Positions 1-14,839 of a stretch of 64,000 bases of DNA are shown in pieces; positions within the stretch are counted from its first letter, which is position 1; each line of letters opens with the position of its first letter. The notes under the pieces are model-generated. The model was not told where the DNA came from and made no database searches. It worked only from the letters and a program-made list of their open reading frames with translations. A program made the position numbers and the translations under genes. The stretch is from Candolleomyces eurysporus (lineage: Eukaryota; Basidiomycota; Agaricomycetes; Agaricales; Psathyrellaceae): positions 62,001-126,000 of the forward strand of contig JANBPK010000813.1 of assembly GCA_027579435.1 (NCBI GenBank), written 5' to 3'.

Positions 1-671
1 CCACTTGAAGCGCCCAATCCGAGCCTCCGGTCATATCAATGCCCCGCTCAAGTTCCGTCGTTTTGGGGAGATAGGTGGATATACAGATACTTGGGGGAGA
101 ACAATGGGGGGNTGAGTGAGTCTTAGGCTGCTCTTTCTCCCTCTTGACTCCATACCATATACTTTTTCCCATTCGCTTGGTGTTTAGCAATACAGGGGGA
201 ATATGAGCAGATTGATTCTCTGGTTCCGGAGCATCAAGCGACATTTCCTGTGGAACGAAGTACTGGATTCCATATGTGCGATAACGGGAGACTGATAGAA
301 CGACCGTCATGGGTGCTTTGATTTGTCGCAACAAGAATAGTTGGTCGTTATGTGTGCCTTCGACAAGGAAGTTCTCCGGGAATCGGTAGGGATCTTTGAT
401 AATTCGTGCGCGTGCTTAATAGGCTTTGCCAGCAGAGAGTCAGAGTTCGATGCCAAAGTGAGTTATGACGGCGGGGGCCCAAGATCGTACGAGACACGTA
501 GAATTTTTCTTTCGAATGCTTTCGCAGTCTGGGGCCCNTTCCCAAAACAATCGGAAGCTTTATGGAGCTGTTTCATAGAAAACGGAAATTCCCCTAAATT
601 TGCGATAGCATCGAACTGTAAAGTGGGCATACTACAACGTGGGGTGCTTGGCTCGAAATTGCTTCTAATCA
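1..671. other. intergenic, no gene recognised
   Basis: Open frames here use non-ATG starts and contain N bases (positions 112 and 538, both next to G/C runs). I see no conserved motif, promoter or repeat. Confidence 0.4.
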
Positions 672-1061
672 TCAAAGATCACTGAAATCAATCGAAGGAT
701 ATTGAGAACACAGCCACTCAAAACCAGAACGGGCTGCAAGATCTTTGGCTCTCTGCTTCTTCGGCGCAGATGATCTTCCGACTTTCAGTACAACGTTAGT
801 ACCGCCTTGGCCATCGACTGGCCGTGGATAAACGATTAGCCCAAAAACGCATGGACTAAACTCGACGACACTCACGTCTGGCTTCGGCAGACCATGGCTC
901 AGCTCTGTTGCTTGTCATCCAAACCTCTACGATGGGCCGAACGGTGCCCCCGAAGACCCTTTGAGCGGCGTTGTTGAACCTCATGCATGATCCTGTTACC
1001 GGTGAAGTAAGAAATAGATGAGCTTTAGTCAAGCAGCAATGGTGACCTCACCATCAGACAT
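672..1061 (-). CDS. dsRBD-fold miniprotein, copy 1 (90 aa)
   Basis: Spliced from exons 1061-1052, 992-876 and 817-672; the introns start GTGAGG and GTGAGT and end CAG. The product begins MSDGSCMRFNNAAQRVFG, continues with PIVEVW and PWSAEARR, and ends with SAPKKQRAKDLAARSGFEWL followed by SQYPSIDFSDL. This order matches a double-stranded RNA-binding domain: helix 1 with N and Q, three strands, then helix 2 introduced by the KK..AK basic patch that contacts the dsRNA backbone in known dsRBDs. The protein is almost nothing but this domain: no signal peptide, membrane segment or second domain. The start is the ATG of the 10-nt first exon shared with the seven other copies in the window. A TATA-like box lies 94 bp upstream. 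The fold assignment is by motif only; binding to RNA is inferred. Confidence 0.8.
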
Positions 1062-2761
1062 GATGCCTCTATGCAAGTAGATAGTTGGGATTAGGATCTT
1101 GGTGTGTGAAATGGAGAGGTGTGGGCATGAAAACTCGAGTACAATCTCCCGGCTTTATATAACGGGGTCACGGTTAAAGATTTGACGCTGTCTCCATCTT
1201 GCGTCCCTAACTGACATGAGTGCGCTTGTTCTCTGGGCTCGGTGGGTCGAGATCTTTGCCGAAAGGGGGAGAAACGAGACAAGTCAGTCCCAGGCGAATG
1301 TCGGAGGACTTAATACGTAGACTCCGATGCGTAGGCGCGCTCGCACTGTCAACAAGGAAGAGTTTATTCACAAGCGAAAACATCGCGTGTGCATTTGATT
1401 ACTTCAACTTGTCATACACTGATACTCCTCGTGTTTCCAAACGACTCTCTCTGTTCCAATGAATCGATGCAGCTTTCCTTATACCTAGCTAGTGCAAGAT
1501 CCTCATTTTCCTCGGTGATTCCTACCAAGTTACGGTATTAAGGTACGGAGTAGGTGATTCATTGGCGGCCTGAGGTTTCCGCGACTATTCAAATTTATAT
1601 CCGCTATCTGATTAACCACTAGTATTTCCTATAGTAGTAGAGCGCCACGAGGAAGATCTGGCGACCCGAGTACATCTGAGGATCAACAGTTGCTACAGTT
1701 CAAACCCTGCGAACGCTGCATGCGCCATGAATGGCTTCTTACAGTTAACATGCCTGAAGAGAAGCGATATTGTGGCATCGAGCCACATGAAGTATATGTG
1801 GTTCTACGATGGAGGATCGTAACAAGGTAAGTGACTTGGGTATGACATGTGTTGCTGGTTCACGTTAACGGCATTCTCCGCAAATCCTTGTCAAATATCC
1901 CCGCAGTATGATGGCTTCTTGGAATGGAGGACTTCGGAACCTCGTGTCAACGGGTTCTAGCAGTAGTTGACTCCGCGCGAATCGTCCCAGTAAAACTCAT
2001 ATATGCGAGTCTGGGGGAGCTTTTGTGACTGCTTCGCTCACATGCAAAGCGATTAGAAGCTGTGACCACAGCTGCCTCAATGATAGAGCGTTATTGAAAG
2101 GAAGATGCGAATTAGGTCCAGAGAATGTACGCGGTTGTCGAAGACGCGAAACAGAAGGCTTGCCTTATGCTTCCCTAGTAGCCCCCGTTCATGAATCAAA
2201 ATCAACCTTGCGTGCTTAAAAAAGTCCATATGCTCCAGATAGCAATAATAGACTCTGAAGTAGCCATGAAGTGGGAATCCCATATTGAGCACGCATCATG
2301 GCAATTCGCAGTGCCAGGAGAAGCAAAGGTCGGCGCTCAATGAGAGTTCTAGATGCCAGCCTGAGCGGAGCTGAGAACTGGCCGACAGAGCATTACGGAG
2401 GGGGCCTTGATTAAGATATTTCTGCTTGCGATATCATCGCACTGTGATCAGATCGAGGCGGCGGGCGCTCCGCGTCTAGCGCTCAGGGTGTGGCTGTGTG
2501 ATGCCTGGAAGCTTCCCAAACAAACAGTGGCAAAGCTTCACACGCTCCCTTTGTGTTGGCGCTCTCACCTTCACCTGGCTCCCACCTCGACGCCCACGTT
2601 CAAGACGGGCAGCGACCACACCAACTCACAAAACCGTCCTCGACTCGGATAATATCCAAGTCTTGCTACAGTCTTGATACCCCAATCCTAATCCTACACC
2701 GCACCATTAGCAATACACTCCGTATTCTACTTCCTCTTATCCCCCGTATAATCAATAAAGC
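1062..2761. other. intergenic with one possible coding exon
   Basis: Mostly non-coding. A frame at about 1646-1825 (+) reads through with a CERC motif and ends at a good GTAAGT donor; a downstream acceptor at about 1906 leads to a short tail ending near 1968. I do not recognise the product and see no clear start, so this may be a gene fragment. The last 200 bp before 2762 are the C/T-rich promoter and leader of the Prp4 gene. Confidence 0.3.
1154..1162 (-). promoter_or_regulatory. TATA box of dsRBD miniprotein copy 1
   Basis: TTATATAAA on the minus strand, about 94 bp before the ATG at 1061. Good match to a fungal TATA element at a distance shared with copy 3. Confidence 0.55.
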
Positions 2762-6248
<3,487 letters not shown>

Positions 6249-6610
6249 GAGATCGTGACTTGGAGGAGCCGCCTGGAGCCTTGGCCTGCGTAGATACGAT
6301 TTCATCCCAATTTCTTATATATCTGAGACTCCTTGCCCCGTTAAAATGAGTAGTGAGCTTCCACTATCCCACCGTATTTTATTTTGTGACGAGGTCCGAG
6401 GACTTGAACCGAACCGAGGACATTAACGTTACATGAATAATATAACAGGATATTATACAATATGATATGGTAGGTTCAACTTGAAACTGCCCTTCGGTGG
6501 CTCGGGAGTGGCGAATAAACGTATTGCTCACGAAGAAGGGGCAAAAAACAATACAAATGTGTTTTCTGGAAAATGGCACATACTAGGCAAACACGTGTTC
6601 CGATCTCTCG
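6249..6610. other. 3' flank of the Prp4 gene
   Basis: A/T-rich sequence downstream of the kinase stop codon; no gene or repeat recognised. Confidence 0.4.
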
Positions 6611-6619
6611 GGGACTGAT

Positions 6620-7290
6620 ATCATGGTAAGCGTTCAAATTTCGAAGTTCTCGGGCAAGCGCCTGACTTTTGAGCAGCTGCTTCTTGATCTCGGAGTAAGC
6701 GCCAAATGCAGCAGTCAGTACCCGGTCAAGTTCTCAACGCGCGAGCCCTACAGCTTTGAGGATGCTCCTAACATCAAAACGGGCGCTTAAGCTGAGTTTA
6801 ACAAACACTTCCTCCGTGTATAGCACCCAGATAGGTGTTACTAGCGCCAATGTTTTGAGCAACCGCTTCATTGCTTCGTGAGCAATGCTAAAGTTCTGAG
6901 CCGCCACCCGGTCTCAGGGTAAGCGCCAATGATGGTGCTGTTGGACTGAGCGTCGACGCTTCCGGGATTATCGATGTCCCGGTAAGCGCTCAAATCTTCG
7001 GTAAGCATCGAGTCAAAAACCATAGAGCGGCTGTTTAAATCCACGAGAAACCTTTGAACGTCAGGGTAGGCGCCAAACTTGTCAACAGCACCACTTCGTC
7101 TAGGTATAGCGCTCGAGCTGATGCCGGAGTCAGCGCCAAAGCTTCTAACAGCCCCTTCACCCAGGTATGTTGCCTAAGTTGACCTGAGCTGATGTCATAT
7201 TCAGCGCTAAGGCTTTGAACATCCGCTCCGTCGGCCAAAGACCTGAGTCTCCATCCGGTCTCTGGGTAGGCGCTAGCGATCCCGCTGGAT
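6620..7290. repeat. degenerate ~65-bp tandem repeat tract
   Basis: The motif GTAAGCGCCAA and variants (GTAGGCGCCAA, TCAGCGCTAA, GTAAGCGCTCAAA) recur near 6629, 6692, 6783, 6843, 6920, 6982, 7066, 7131, 7200 and 7266, about 60-90 bp apart. Between them similar phrases recur, such as CTTTGAACGTC, AACAGCCCCTTCACCCAGG and GAGCTGATG. This looks like an old, strongly diverged minisatellite between the Prp4 gene and the second dsRBD miniprotein gene. No open frame runs through it. Confidence 0.55.
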
Positions 7291-7353
7291 TAGGGGTCGG
7301 ACCTTCGAGCAACCGTTGGGCTTCTCGCATTCCGGCGCGTACCCCGCAACTAC

Positions 7354-7360
7354 TTTAAAA
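7354..7360 (+). promoter_or_regulatory. TATA-like box of dsRBD miniprotein copy 2
   Basis: TTTAAAA about 60 bp upstream of the ATG at 7418, followed by a C/T-rich leader. Confidence 0.4.
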
Positions 7361-7417
7361 AGCGGTCGTGCATGCCCAGCTCCTCGTTTTCTCCTTCTCT
7401 TACCTTTCTATCAGATA

Positions 7418-7811
7418 ATGGCTGACGGTACTTACCCACTTCCATATTGAAGGGTCCCCCATGCTCACTCTTCCTCTATGATAGGCTCCCGCATGAGGTT
7501 CAACAATGCTACTCAGCGACTGTTTGGTGACCTCGTCAGAGCCGTCATCATAGTTTGGGAGACGAAGGACTGGGAAACACCCTGGTCTGCCGAAGCTAGA
7601 AGTGAGAGCTACGCGACTACTAGTGTGCGCTAGTCCGTCTGCTAACAATACCTCCTTGTCACCAGTCGTTAGCAACGACGACAACAAGCTCGTCTGGATA
7701 GTAGGCCAAGGATCAGCATCACAGAAGAAGCAAGCAAAAGATATGGCCGCCAACTCTGCCTACCAATGGCTGGTTATCCAGTATCCGTCCATTGACCTCA
7801 TTAATGTGTGA
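7418..7811 (+). CDS. dsRBD-fold miniprotein, copy 2 (90 aa)
   Basis: Exons 7418-7427 (10 nt), 7485-7601 (117 nt) and 7666-7811 (146 nt). Starts MADGSRMRFNNATQRLFG; the middle strand reads PWSAEARS and the third strand VWIVGQGS. The C-terminal helix SQKKQAKDMAANSAYQWL keeps the KK.AK patch, and the end is QYPSIDLINV. It lies directly downstream of the degenerate tandem-repeat tract and reads away from it. Sequence is close to copy 4 in the third exon. All splice sites are GT-AG and no stop interrupts the frame. Confidence 0.8.
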
Positions 7812-9131
7812 ATCGGGAATAGATGTGGAGCTGTAAAGTGGTAATGATCACTACCCATGACTAACATATCGGCTCTAAGCGCCCCTAATGCACTCGATTT
7901 GTCCAAGTATCACTTAATACACTGCTGGTAACGAGAGTCAACGTCCCTAAGTTCCAGGCCCATCCTCGTGTGAGCTTTGGCGCTCGTGCAGGCAGCACAC
8001 TCATTTCATCTAAGATTGTTCCTCGTGACCCTCCCCGAAACGGAATGGATAAAGACTCTGCCATTTCTGTACAACTGGCGACGTTGCCTGTTTGAGGGAT
8101 TTATACACACAGCCATGACATACTCGTCGGCGGCTGAAGCTGCAAGAGGCTAAAATCTCCCCGGTGCAGGGGAACGCTTCCGAGGTAAATTTGGGGGATT
8201 TTTGCGAGTGAATACGGTTGAGAGGCTCTCATCGATAGTTCCTAGCTAAGAATGAATCAATATTCGCTTGCCGGAAGAGTTTTCAACAGCTTTCCCGTTC
8301 CAGTGCGAACCAATTCATTTTTCCTTGTCTAATCTACATATCTCTCTTGGAGAACGACTTGTTTCTTCATGGGGAAAGCTCAAGATCATGAAACCATTTC
8401 GGAGTTCGTTGAACTTTGGGACTTTGTCTCAAAGTTCAGAGTGTTCGAAGTGATTGTTCGCCCTGGCCAAATTTGCTAACGGAAATGCAGAATCCGTCAC
8501 CTTGCTTGCGCTGACAGGCTCTTACATGTGGTTGAGGCAATTGAGAGTATCTAATCAGTCTCGCTAAGTCCCGATATCACGGCGCTATTCTAGTCTCGAC
8601 CGTGATTTCCCTCATTTCGGCGAAAACTCTGGTGAGAATCAGGGGCGCAATCCGATTGTCGGGCAGGGTCATCTGACAATCTTCAAGGGACTTGCCGCGG
8701 CACCACCGCCACGCCGACCGCTAAAGTCACCCAGCGAACAGATTATCAGCAGTAATGCCTCCGTCCCGAGGTCGCTCAGAATACGCAGGGGTGTTCTCAT
8801 CGAAGCTGGTGTGTCTCGAAGCTCTAAGTTTCTATTGGTGCTTACCAGCGGACGTCCAGTGCGTAGTTCCACAGACTGGATTCTTCTCCATGTCGCATCA
8901 TACGTCTTTATCGATTGATCGGGGAGTCGTGTGGATGAATTCAACATCGAAGAAGCATCATCTGGACTACCGGCGGCAAGACCCGAGTTTCTCAAAGAAG
9001 CGTCTTCAAAATCTCGGGCTCAGTAGATGCTCAAAAAAGAGTCCTTTTCATTGGTTCGTGACTACGGGAATGAGTTATCATTCTTTTTGAATTCTACTGC
9101 GGCGCTTTCTATATGGTAGGTTGGCGGGTAT
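7812..9131. other. intergenic, nothing recognised
   Basis: No conserved open frame, splice pattern, promoter pair or repeat could be supported on either strand. Confidence 0.4.
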
Positions 9132-9508
9132 TCAAACACTAGTGAGGTCAACCGCAGGGTACTGAGTGCGGAGCCAATGATATCCTTCGCGCGCGGCTGC
9201 GTTCTTCGCATCTCTCTTTCCAGGGCCAGACCCTCGACCCACACTCAATATAACGCCGTCGTTGCGTACAACTAGCTCAAGTTGGTCAATGTATCTACGA
9301 CACTGTCGTAATATGCATGCTCACCTCTGGCTTCAGCAGACCAAGGGCTTGTACGGTCGTTCGTCTGCCAGGCAAGGACGACAGGCGTCGCAAGTTCATT
9401 GAAAACCTTCTGAGCCGCGTTGTTGAATATCATACATGCATCTGTTGGCAAAACATCATTCAGAAATCCAGGAGAAATGGCGCAGCTTGTGGACATACGT
9501 TTTGACAT
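9132..9508 (-). CDS. dsRBD-fold miniprotein, copy 3 (88 aa)
   Basis: Exons 9508-9499 (10 nt), 9441-9325 (117 nt) and 9271-9132 (140 nt). The protein opens MSKHACMIFNNAAQKVF, then PVVLAWQTND and PWSAEAR; the third exon encodes GVILSVGRGSGPGKRDAKNAAA and ends TQYPAVDLTSV. The helix-2 basic patch is changed from KK.AK to GKR.AK, so one of the usual backbone-contact lysines is replaced. In a straight reading the C-terminal half appears lost; only correct splicing at the TAG acceptor next to 9272 restores it. Otherwise intact. Confidence 0.75.
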
Positions 9509-10489
9509 GGCTAAGCACAAGTGGAAGGGAGCAAGGTTATCGAAGGAATAGTTGAGCAGTCGATGTGAATTGGCGAGTGGATGTAGTCCAGAGCTGTATT
9601 CGCTTTTATAGCGTCTTTACACTAGTTCATTTTCGCACAACAGCCCCACCAAAAGCTCAACACCGGTCAGTGATGTGTTTTATATTGCTAGAGCATCACA
9701 CCACTTGCTAGGCGCTGACATGTGAAGGCAACGTGGCCTCTACACACAAGCTATATGGCAAGTGTGGCCCAATTGAGGGGAACATGTCGTACAGGTCGTT
9801 CTATTCCCTTTAAGAGTTCAAGTTCCGATCGTGAATGTTGACAGTTTCCGGCGGCAGATCGCGAGGCCACGCAGTGCACACACGGAGTATCAGCTGGGGT
9901 ACCTTGCTCTGTACTGAAGGACACCAGTTCAGTTCTGACGGGGTCCACGGTTATGTTGTAGCGCTAGACCTCCGATCCGGCGGTATGTGTGTTGAATGTG
10001 GAATCCGACCTTACGCGATTGCCACTTGCTTCCAGCGTTCCCAACAAAGACCGCTGGCGCTGGATCTCGACGGGAAAGAGTGCAGCGTCAGGGGGGCTAC
10101 AGCCAGAGGAGAGCCCTAATGGAGTTCGCGGCGCTTCTGGCTCTGTGGTGCTGTGCGGAATTTACTGCGCACAGGGCCTAGCTGAGTCAGCGTTTGAAGA
10201 CGATATGTGCGAAAGCTTGGCCATCCTTGCTTGGGAAGCCTATAAGCAACAAGCATCGGCGCCACCCTGTCCGATATCTGTCCAATACCTCGGACTCAAC
10301 TCGTGGCTTGTGAGGTTGCTACCTCCAGGCTTCTCTCAATCATTCAAACACTCACGGCCGTAAGCTCGGTGCCCGAAAACCGGAGAGCAAAGCCAATCTC
10401 AGCCGTCCTTAAATCAGAACGAAATCCTGAAGGTCTCTCATAGAACAATTATCGCCTTTTCATCGTCAAGTAATTAAGAATCATTTTAT
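9509..10489. other. intergenic
   Basis: Apart from the copy 3 promoter just above, no gene or repeat is supported. Frames of 90-120 codons occur but have no recognisable motif or splice context. Confidence 0.35.
9603..9610 (-). promoter_or_regulatory. TATA box of dsRBD miniprotein copy 3
   Basis: TATAAAAG on the minus strand, 95 bp upstream of the ATG at 9508; consensus match. Confidence 0.6.
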
Positions 10490-11830
10490 TCTATCAGTAA
10501 AAGGGAATATGATTGTGAGAGGTAAAGAGGAGGCGTCCTGGAAGCTCGAGATCAAGGTCAAGGTCGAGAGGTCCCCGTCCGCCACCTGTTCCAGTAGACC
10601 GGAATGAGGACGTGGAGGAGGAAGGCAATTAAGTATTGGATAGCTTCTGGCTCCAAACTGCCAACAGGAAAAAAGGGACAGGTCACCGCCGCGTCTGAGC
10701 GTCTCACTGCCTTCCTCCACAGCCAGACCTCTAGCGGTCGAGACTCGCCATTAGGGTATGGTCATTCATTCTCCGGACATGGCCGACGTTGATGGACGTC
10801 GTCGACAACACGGATATTATGAAGTTTGAGAGGATATTTGAGCGTCGGATGGTTGTGTTTAGTCCTTGAGAGTTGGAGGTGGGTGTTCGTTTACTCAGAT
10901 ATGGCCTGGTTCTTTCTGACTTCGCGTTCTTGGTCGACCCTCATTCATTCTGTTTTGTATGTAGTGTCATTCCACTCTCTTGTGGTTCATGCAATCTCGT
11001 GTAGCATGATCCTTCGAGAAGTTGCCAAGCGGCTTGGGCGAAAAATCACACTGAATATCAAGGGTGTAGGAGCTTATGCCCTAGTTGTTCTTGGCAGTGA
11101 GCTGAAGGAGGAATATGATGCCTGTGGATATTTGTCCTGTCAATAATTTGGTGACTCGTAGATTGCCTTCATACAGTTGCGCTGGTGTTTTGCGCATGTT
11201 ATACGCTTAAATACCCCTGGCTTTCTCCTCTTTTGTCTTCCCCTCGAGCTGGCCCTGTTGTCTGTCGTCTCCCATTTCAAGCTGTGTACAATATGCCGTT
11301 ACAAAAAGGTGAATTTGCTCCAGTTGTGTTCTTTGAGTTTGCGTCGGATGTCAGCGAGAAGGAAGCTACGCCGTGCCTTGCTGGTCGGTTTTGCAAGGCT
11401 CCGGAGATTAGTGAGCGTCCGTACATCCTCCACTTTTGTCCTCGACTTTCTCCGTCTCCCTTCCTTGCTTCCATTGCTCCGTTCTGATTAAACCCTCTCT
11501 ACAATTGCTCCCAATCTCCACTTCCCAGGTCTGTCCAAAGATCGAGCGCGTCAAATTCGACGAAAAGTATATTGGCTCGCTGGGAACCTCTTCCTCTCTG
11601 CTTTGGACGACGGCGTCTCGGCCACACACGAGTTGGCCGCCCGTCGGAGTGCAGGGCTCAGTAAAGGTAAACGATTATGGATGGTTCTGGGAGGTTGTAG
11701 TGCGGAGATGAAGGAGGAGGTTAAAGTACTTACAAGTTTGGTGGACTACTGGAAAAGCGTTTGACGCTGGATCCTACTAAAAAAATGCGCCTAGGGAGGG
11801 GTCGGTGTATCCTGTTATTTGGGGATGACT
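10490..11830 (+). pseudogene. decayed partial duplicate of the Prp4 kinase gene
   Basis: Collinear with the intact gene at 2762-6248. About 10505-10790 matches the RS-rich end of exon 1, intron 1 and the start of exon 2; 10795-10875 jumps to exon 5 (matching 5030-5105); 11006-11150 matches exon 6, with the reading MILREVAKRLGRK against [13 protein letters not shown]; 11310-11415 matches exon 7 (FASDVSEKEATPCLAGRF); 11525-11830 matches the C-terminal half of exon 8. The glycine loop, VAIK and the HAD loop are deleted or frame-broken, and two large internal deletions are present. Intron sequence is retained, so the copy came from DNA, not from a retrotransposed mRNA. Confidence 0.9.
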
Positions 11831-13993
11831 CCTTCGTGCCCTGTGTTCATGAGGAGTGAGTTATCGGGATTTCGTCCCCCTACGTTGAGACCGCCTTATA
11901 CTACCCACCAAATCTTAGTTTCGTCAACTTCTCAATCTTTTACTTTCACCCGGTAAACATCAGGATGAGATTTGCATTCATCTTCTCAGAAGGAGATACG
12001 CGAACTAATTTGTGTTGATCTGCAGCTGTCGGAACGAATCGGCATCTGTACCAATACCGTACCTCCGTACGAATCACTCATTACTCGTGCGGGACGATTT
12101 TCTGAGAAGGGTACATTTTCAGCTCGTTTATATCAGGCCTCACTGGAGGAATCGTCTCTCTAGGGAAAGGGACGCTGAAAAAGAACGACACATACCACCA
12201 CTGTCAGGCATCGACATCTTCGCCAAGGCCTCACCAGCCATCACCCCAGGAGTAGCCCTGGCGGCCGTTCTAGCTCCATTAGCTGCAGCTCAGTAATCCA
12301 CCGTCAGTGCTCGACTGCTCAAGTGTAGCGCGCGGTTTCTGGCCGAGTCCCATCCCGGCGGAATCGGATAGGAGAGGTAGCATCCACATCTGACTTAGCT
12401 GGATTTTTTCTCACTCATACACACTCTATTCAACCTTCCTTGGCTTGAACCCTGCAAGGTTCTTGATCTCGTTCGGATGGGGCGAGGCTTACGTTGTTGC
12501 TGGTAGGCGATATGTTTTTGCTTGGACTCTGCGGACTCTTGCGTTCTGGGGTCTGGATCCAAGGTTCTCGGCCCCGGATAATGCGGAGTGGTAACCTGCG
12601 ATGATTGGATGCTTCCAGTTGCGCCCTGATAGCGAAATTTCATGGACAGTTTTGAGGTCATCGGCGCATCCGCATCCCTTGAGGTTTGTCGCGCTTGTTT
12701 GCACACCTCCAGTACAGACGCCGGGTCCGTGGCAGACCACCATTGGAATATACATTGGTTTATCTCTTCTACCTGGTAGTTGAATCTCACCTCTTCTATC
12801 TTTGCCTAGCCTGTCCAGCGCCGGAGAAAGGGCGTCCCCGGAACTCGGATCTACGGAGATAGGGCTTTATCTAGCTTTATGGCACCCTCCTAGCTTGGGA
12901 CTGACTCAATGGTCGTTACCCGTGGGGGCCTATATATCTTCCAGAACTGGTACTGGGTTCTTTGAATCAGGTCGCAATTTCGACACTACCTGACTTCTCA
13001 CCCTTCGCCGCTGTCGATCGACTTTTGCTTTTTTTATGGGTCGGGAAGTGCCTTTTGTCCACGGAGCCATTAGGCTCCAACGTCCAGAGCCTGATCCAAT
13101 CTTCAAATCACCCGTCCTTAAGATCCAGTACAATCAGACAACGTTCCTGTCGTAGCAAGTGGCCTCGGTAGCTCTCGAAATCAGTGGGGAGGTGCAATTG
13201 GATTTCCCCTCAAATGATCGCACCGCGGGGCCCACACCCCACTTTACTTTCGATGATCAAGGACGGCACACCTCTTGGTCTGGTGGAAATTCTACAATAC
13301 TCCGCGTTTCCCAAGGAATTAATGACAAGTATCATTCGAGATTCAATATGGCTCCAGTGCACTTGGGTTGTTCAGCGACAATAGCAGATCGAGTCTCACT
13401 TTGCTCTCGTTCTGCATGATAAACACTCATTTGATCTTTCTGCTGTCTAATGCATGCCGTTTAGAGGATAGCCAGTTTATGCATAGGAAATGGACGAAAT
13501 CATAGTGGAGGCGTTTGGATGTCGTTGACCTTTGGACTTTGGACTTTAGCACCCCAAACTCTATTTCTTTGTTGCTATAGGCACGACCTGGGGCAATCTT
13601 TTTTTGATTTGGACTCGAGATCGACGCGAACCGCTCGATATAATTTAAATAATGAGGCGTACTGAAGTACATGCAATGTTCGCAGCCGGCCGGGTAATAT
13701 TCACATATCAGACCAGTGATTACAAAGAATTGATTCAGTAGACAGAGGTCGATGAACCTACATATACCCCATCCTCGGGCGGGTAGGCCATTCGCCAGGA
13801 ATCCGGATAGAGATTCCTGTGAGATCGAGATGATTCTTCGTATACTTCAGCCTGCCAGATACCCTTCTGGCACGTCCTGCGAAGCGCGAGAAGAATTAGC
13901 TTGTTCGTGCTCCGACCCTCCATGCGTAGATCCCATTTGAGATTGGTACATGGCAAGTTATGGTGGTCCTGAGAATTCAAAGAGAGAGAAATA
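11831..13993. other. intergenic
   Basis: A 131-codon minus frame at 12395-12790 is the longest; it has no recognisable domain. No repeat or promoter could be supported. Confidence 0.35.
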
Positions 13994-14762
13994 TCAGTAT
14001 TGTAGAAGTATCATGGGAGAGGAGAATGTCGAACGTGCTTTGTAGAACCTGTCGAATTCAGCCTTGATAGCTGTTCCAAGCTGCAACCGAGTCATTCCTC
14101 GAACGTTGAGCGTGCTATACTGGACGTGTGAGTATCCGGGCCACTGCATAGAAAAGACGCCAAGTCAGTTTCTTGTGATAAGAAATCAGCAGAATAGACC
14201 AAAAAGAGCTTACGGCAATCCGCAACGTGATCCGCTTTCGTCCAAGCGGGAACGCTAGTTCATGAGGGCGCGCAAGTTCCATTGGTGGCCAAGTGACTCT
14301 CGGGTCAAATTGACTCAAATAGACGCCAATCTCCCGGTCAGTGCTGTTTTCAATGTTATCAAACAAGATATGTCTATGAATATGGCCTTTCCCGTGCGGC
14401 CCAGGAGAGTGGGGCCGTTGGGAAACATCGTCCCCGGAACTCTCTTGCGGGATTCGAGTGGCTTCGAACGCGTAGCCAAACCGAGGACGGGCAATACCAT
14501 ACGTTCGAGGAAACAGCCAGCCGTAGGGTCTTTCCACTGCCGACTGGCCTGGAAACTCAAACAGAGACGGCAGCATTGGATTCTTCTTCACCTCTTCCCT
14601 CTTCTTTGCTATAAGACGCTCCCTCTCTTGAATCTCCTCCTTTGTCAGAATTCTAACAGGGCCGAACAGTGACATTATACGTGGATTGCGCTTGATTTTT
14701 TGCAGTGCAGGAGACCCTGTCAGTGAGTGTGAAGGGGGGCTGGAATTGCTGCTCTTGGACAT
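13994..14762 (-). CDS. unknown small protein, possibly DUF6699-like (3' end uncertain)
   Basis: First exon 14762 to about 14214 opens MSKSSNSSPPSHSLTGSP and carries a charged stretch (TKEEIQERERLIAKKREEV). A ~60-nt intron (GTAAGC..TGCAG) leads into WPGYSHVQYSTLNVRGMTRL and a helix-like tail. The pattern of a wP..l.h-type tryptophan-proline strand followed by 'GMTRLQLGTAI' recalls small Agaricomycete proteins of the DUF6699 type, but this is a weak resemblance. The stop at 13994 assumes no further intron; a TCAG acceptor at about 13979 could extend the gene to about 13850. A TATAAG box lies 75 bp upstream. Confidence 0.6.
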
Positions 14763-14833
14763 TGGCGAAATTATGTTGAATCAGGGGTGGAAGGGTTTGT
14801 GTGACTTCGACTGGCCCTCCTGCCGCCTCGTAC

Positions 14834-14839
14834 TTATAG
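14834..14839 (-). promoter_or_regulatory. TATA-like box upstream of the 14.7 kb gene
   Basis: TATAAG on the minus strand about 75 bp from the ATG at 14762. Confidence 0.4.

Noticed and set aside
341..685. 114-codon plus frame
   Set aside because: Begins with TTG, contains an N, and overlaps the 3' end of miniprotein copy 1 on the other strand.
9272..9520. Reading miniprotein copy 3 as truncated
   Set aside because: A TAG acceptor next to 9272 and the exon 9271-9132 restore the full C-terminal helix, so the gene is intact.
12395..12790. 131-codon minus frame
   Set aside because: Neither motif nor splice context; competing frames of similar length on the same strand.
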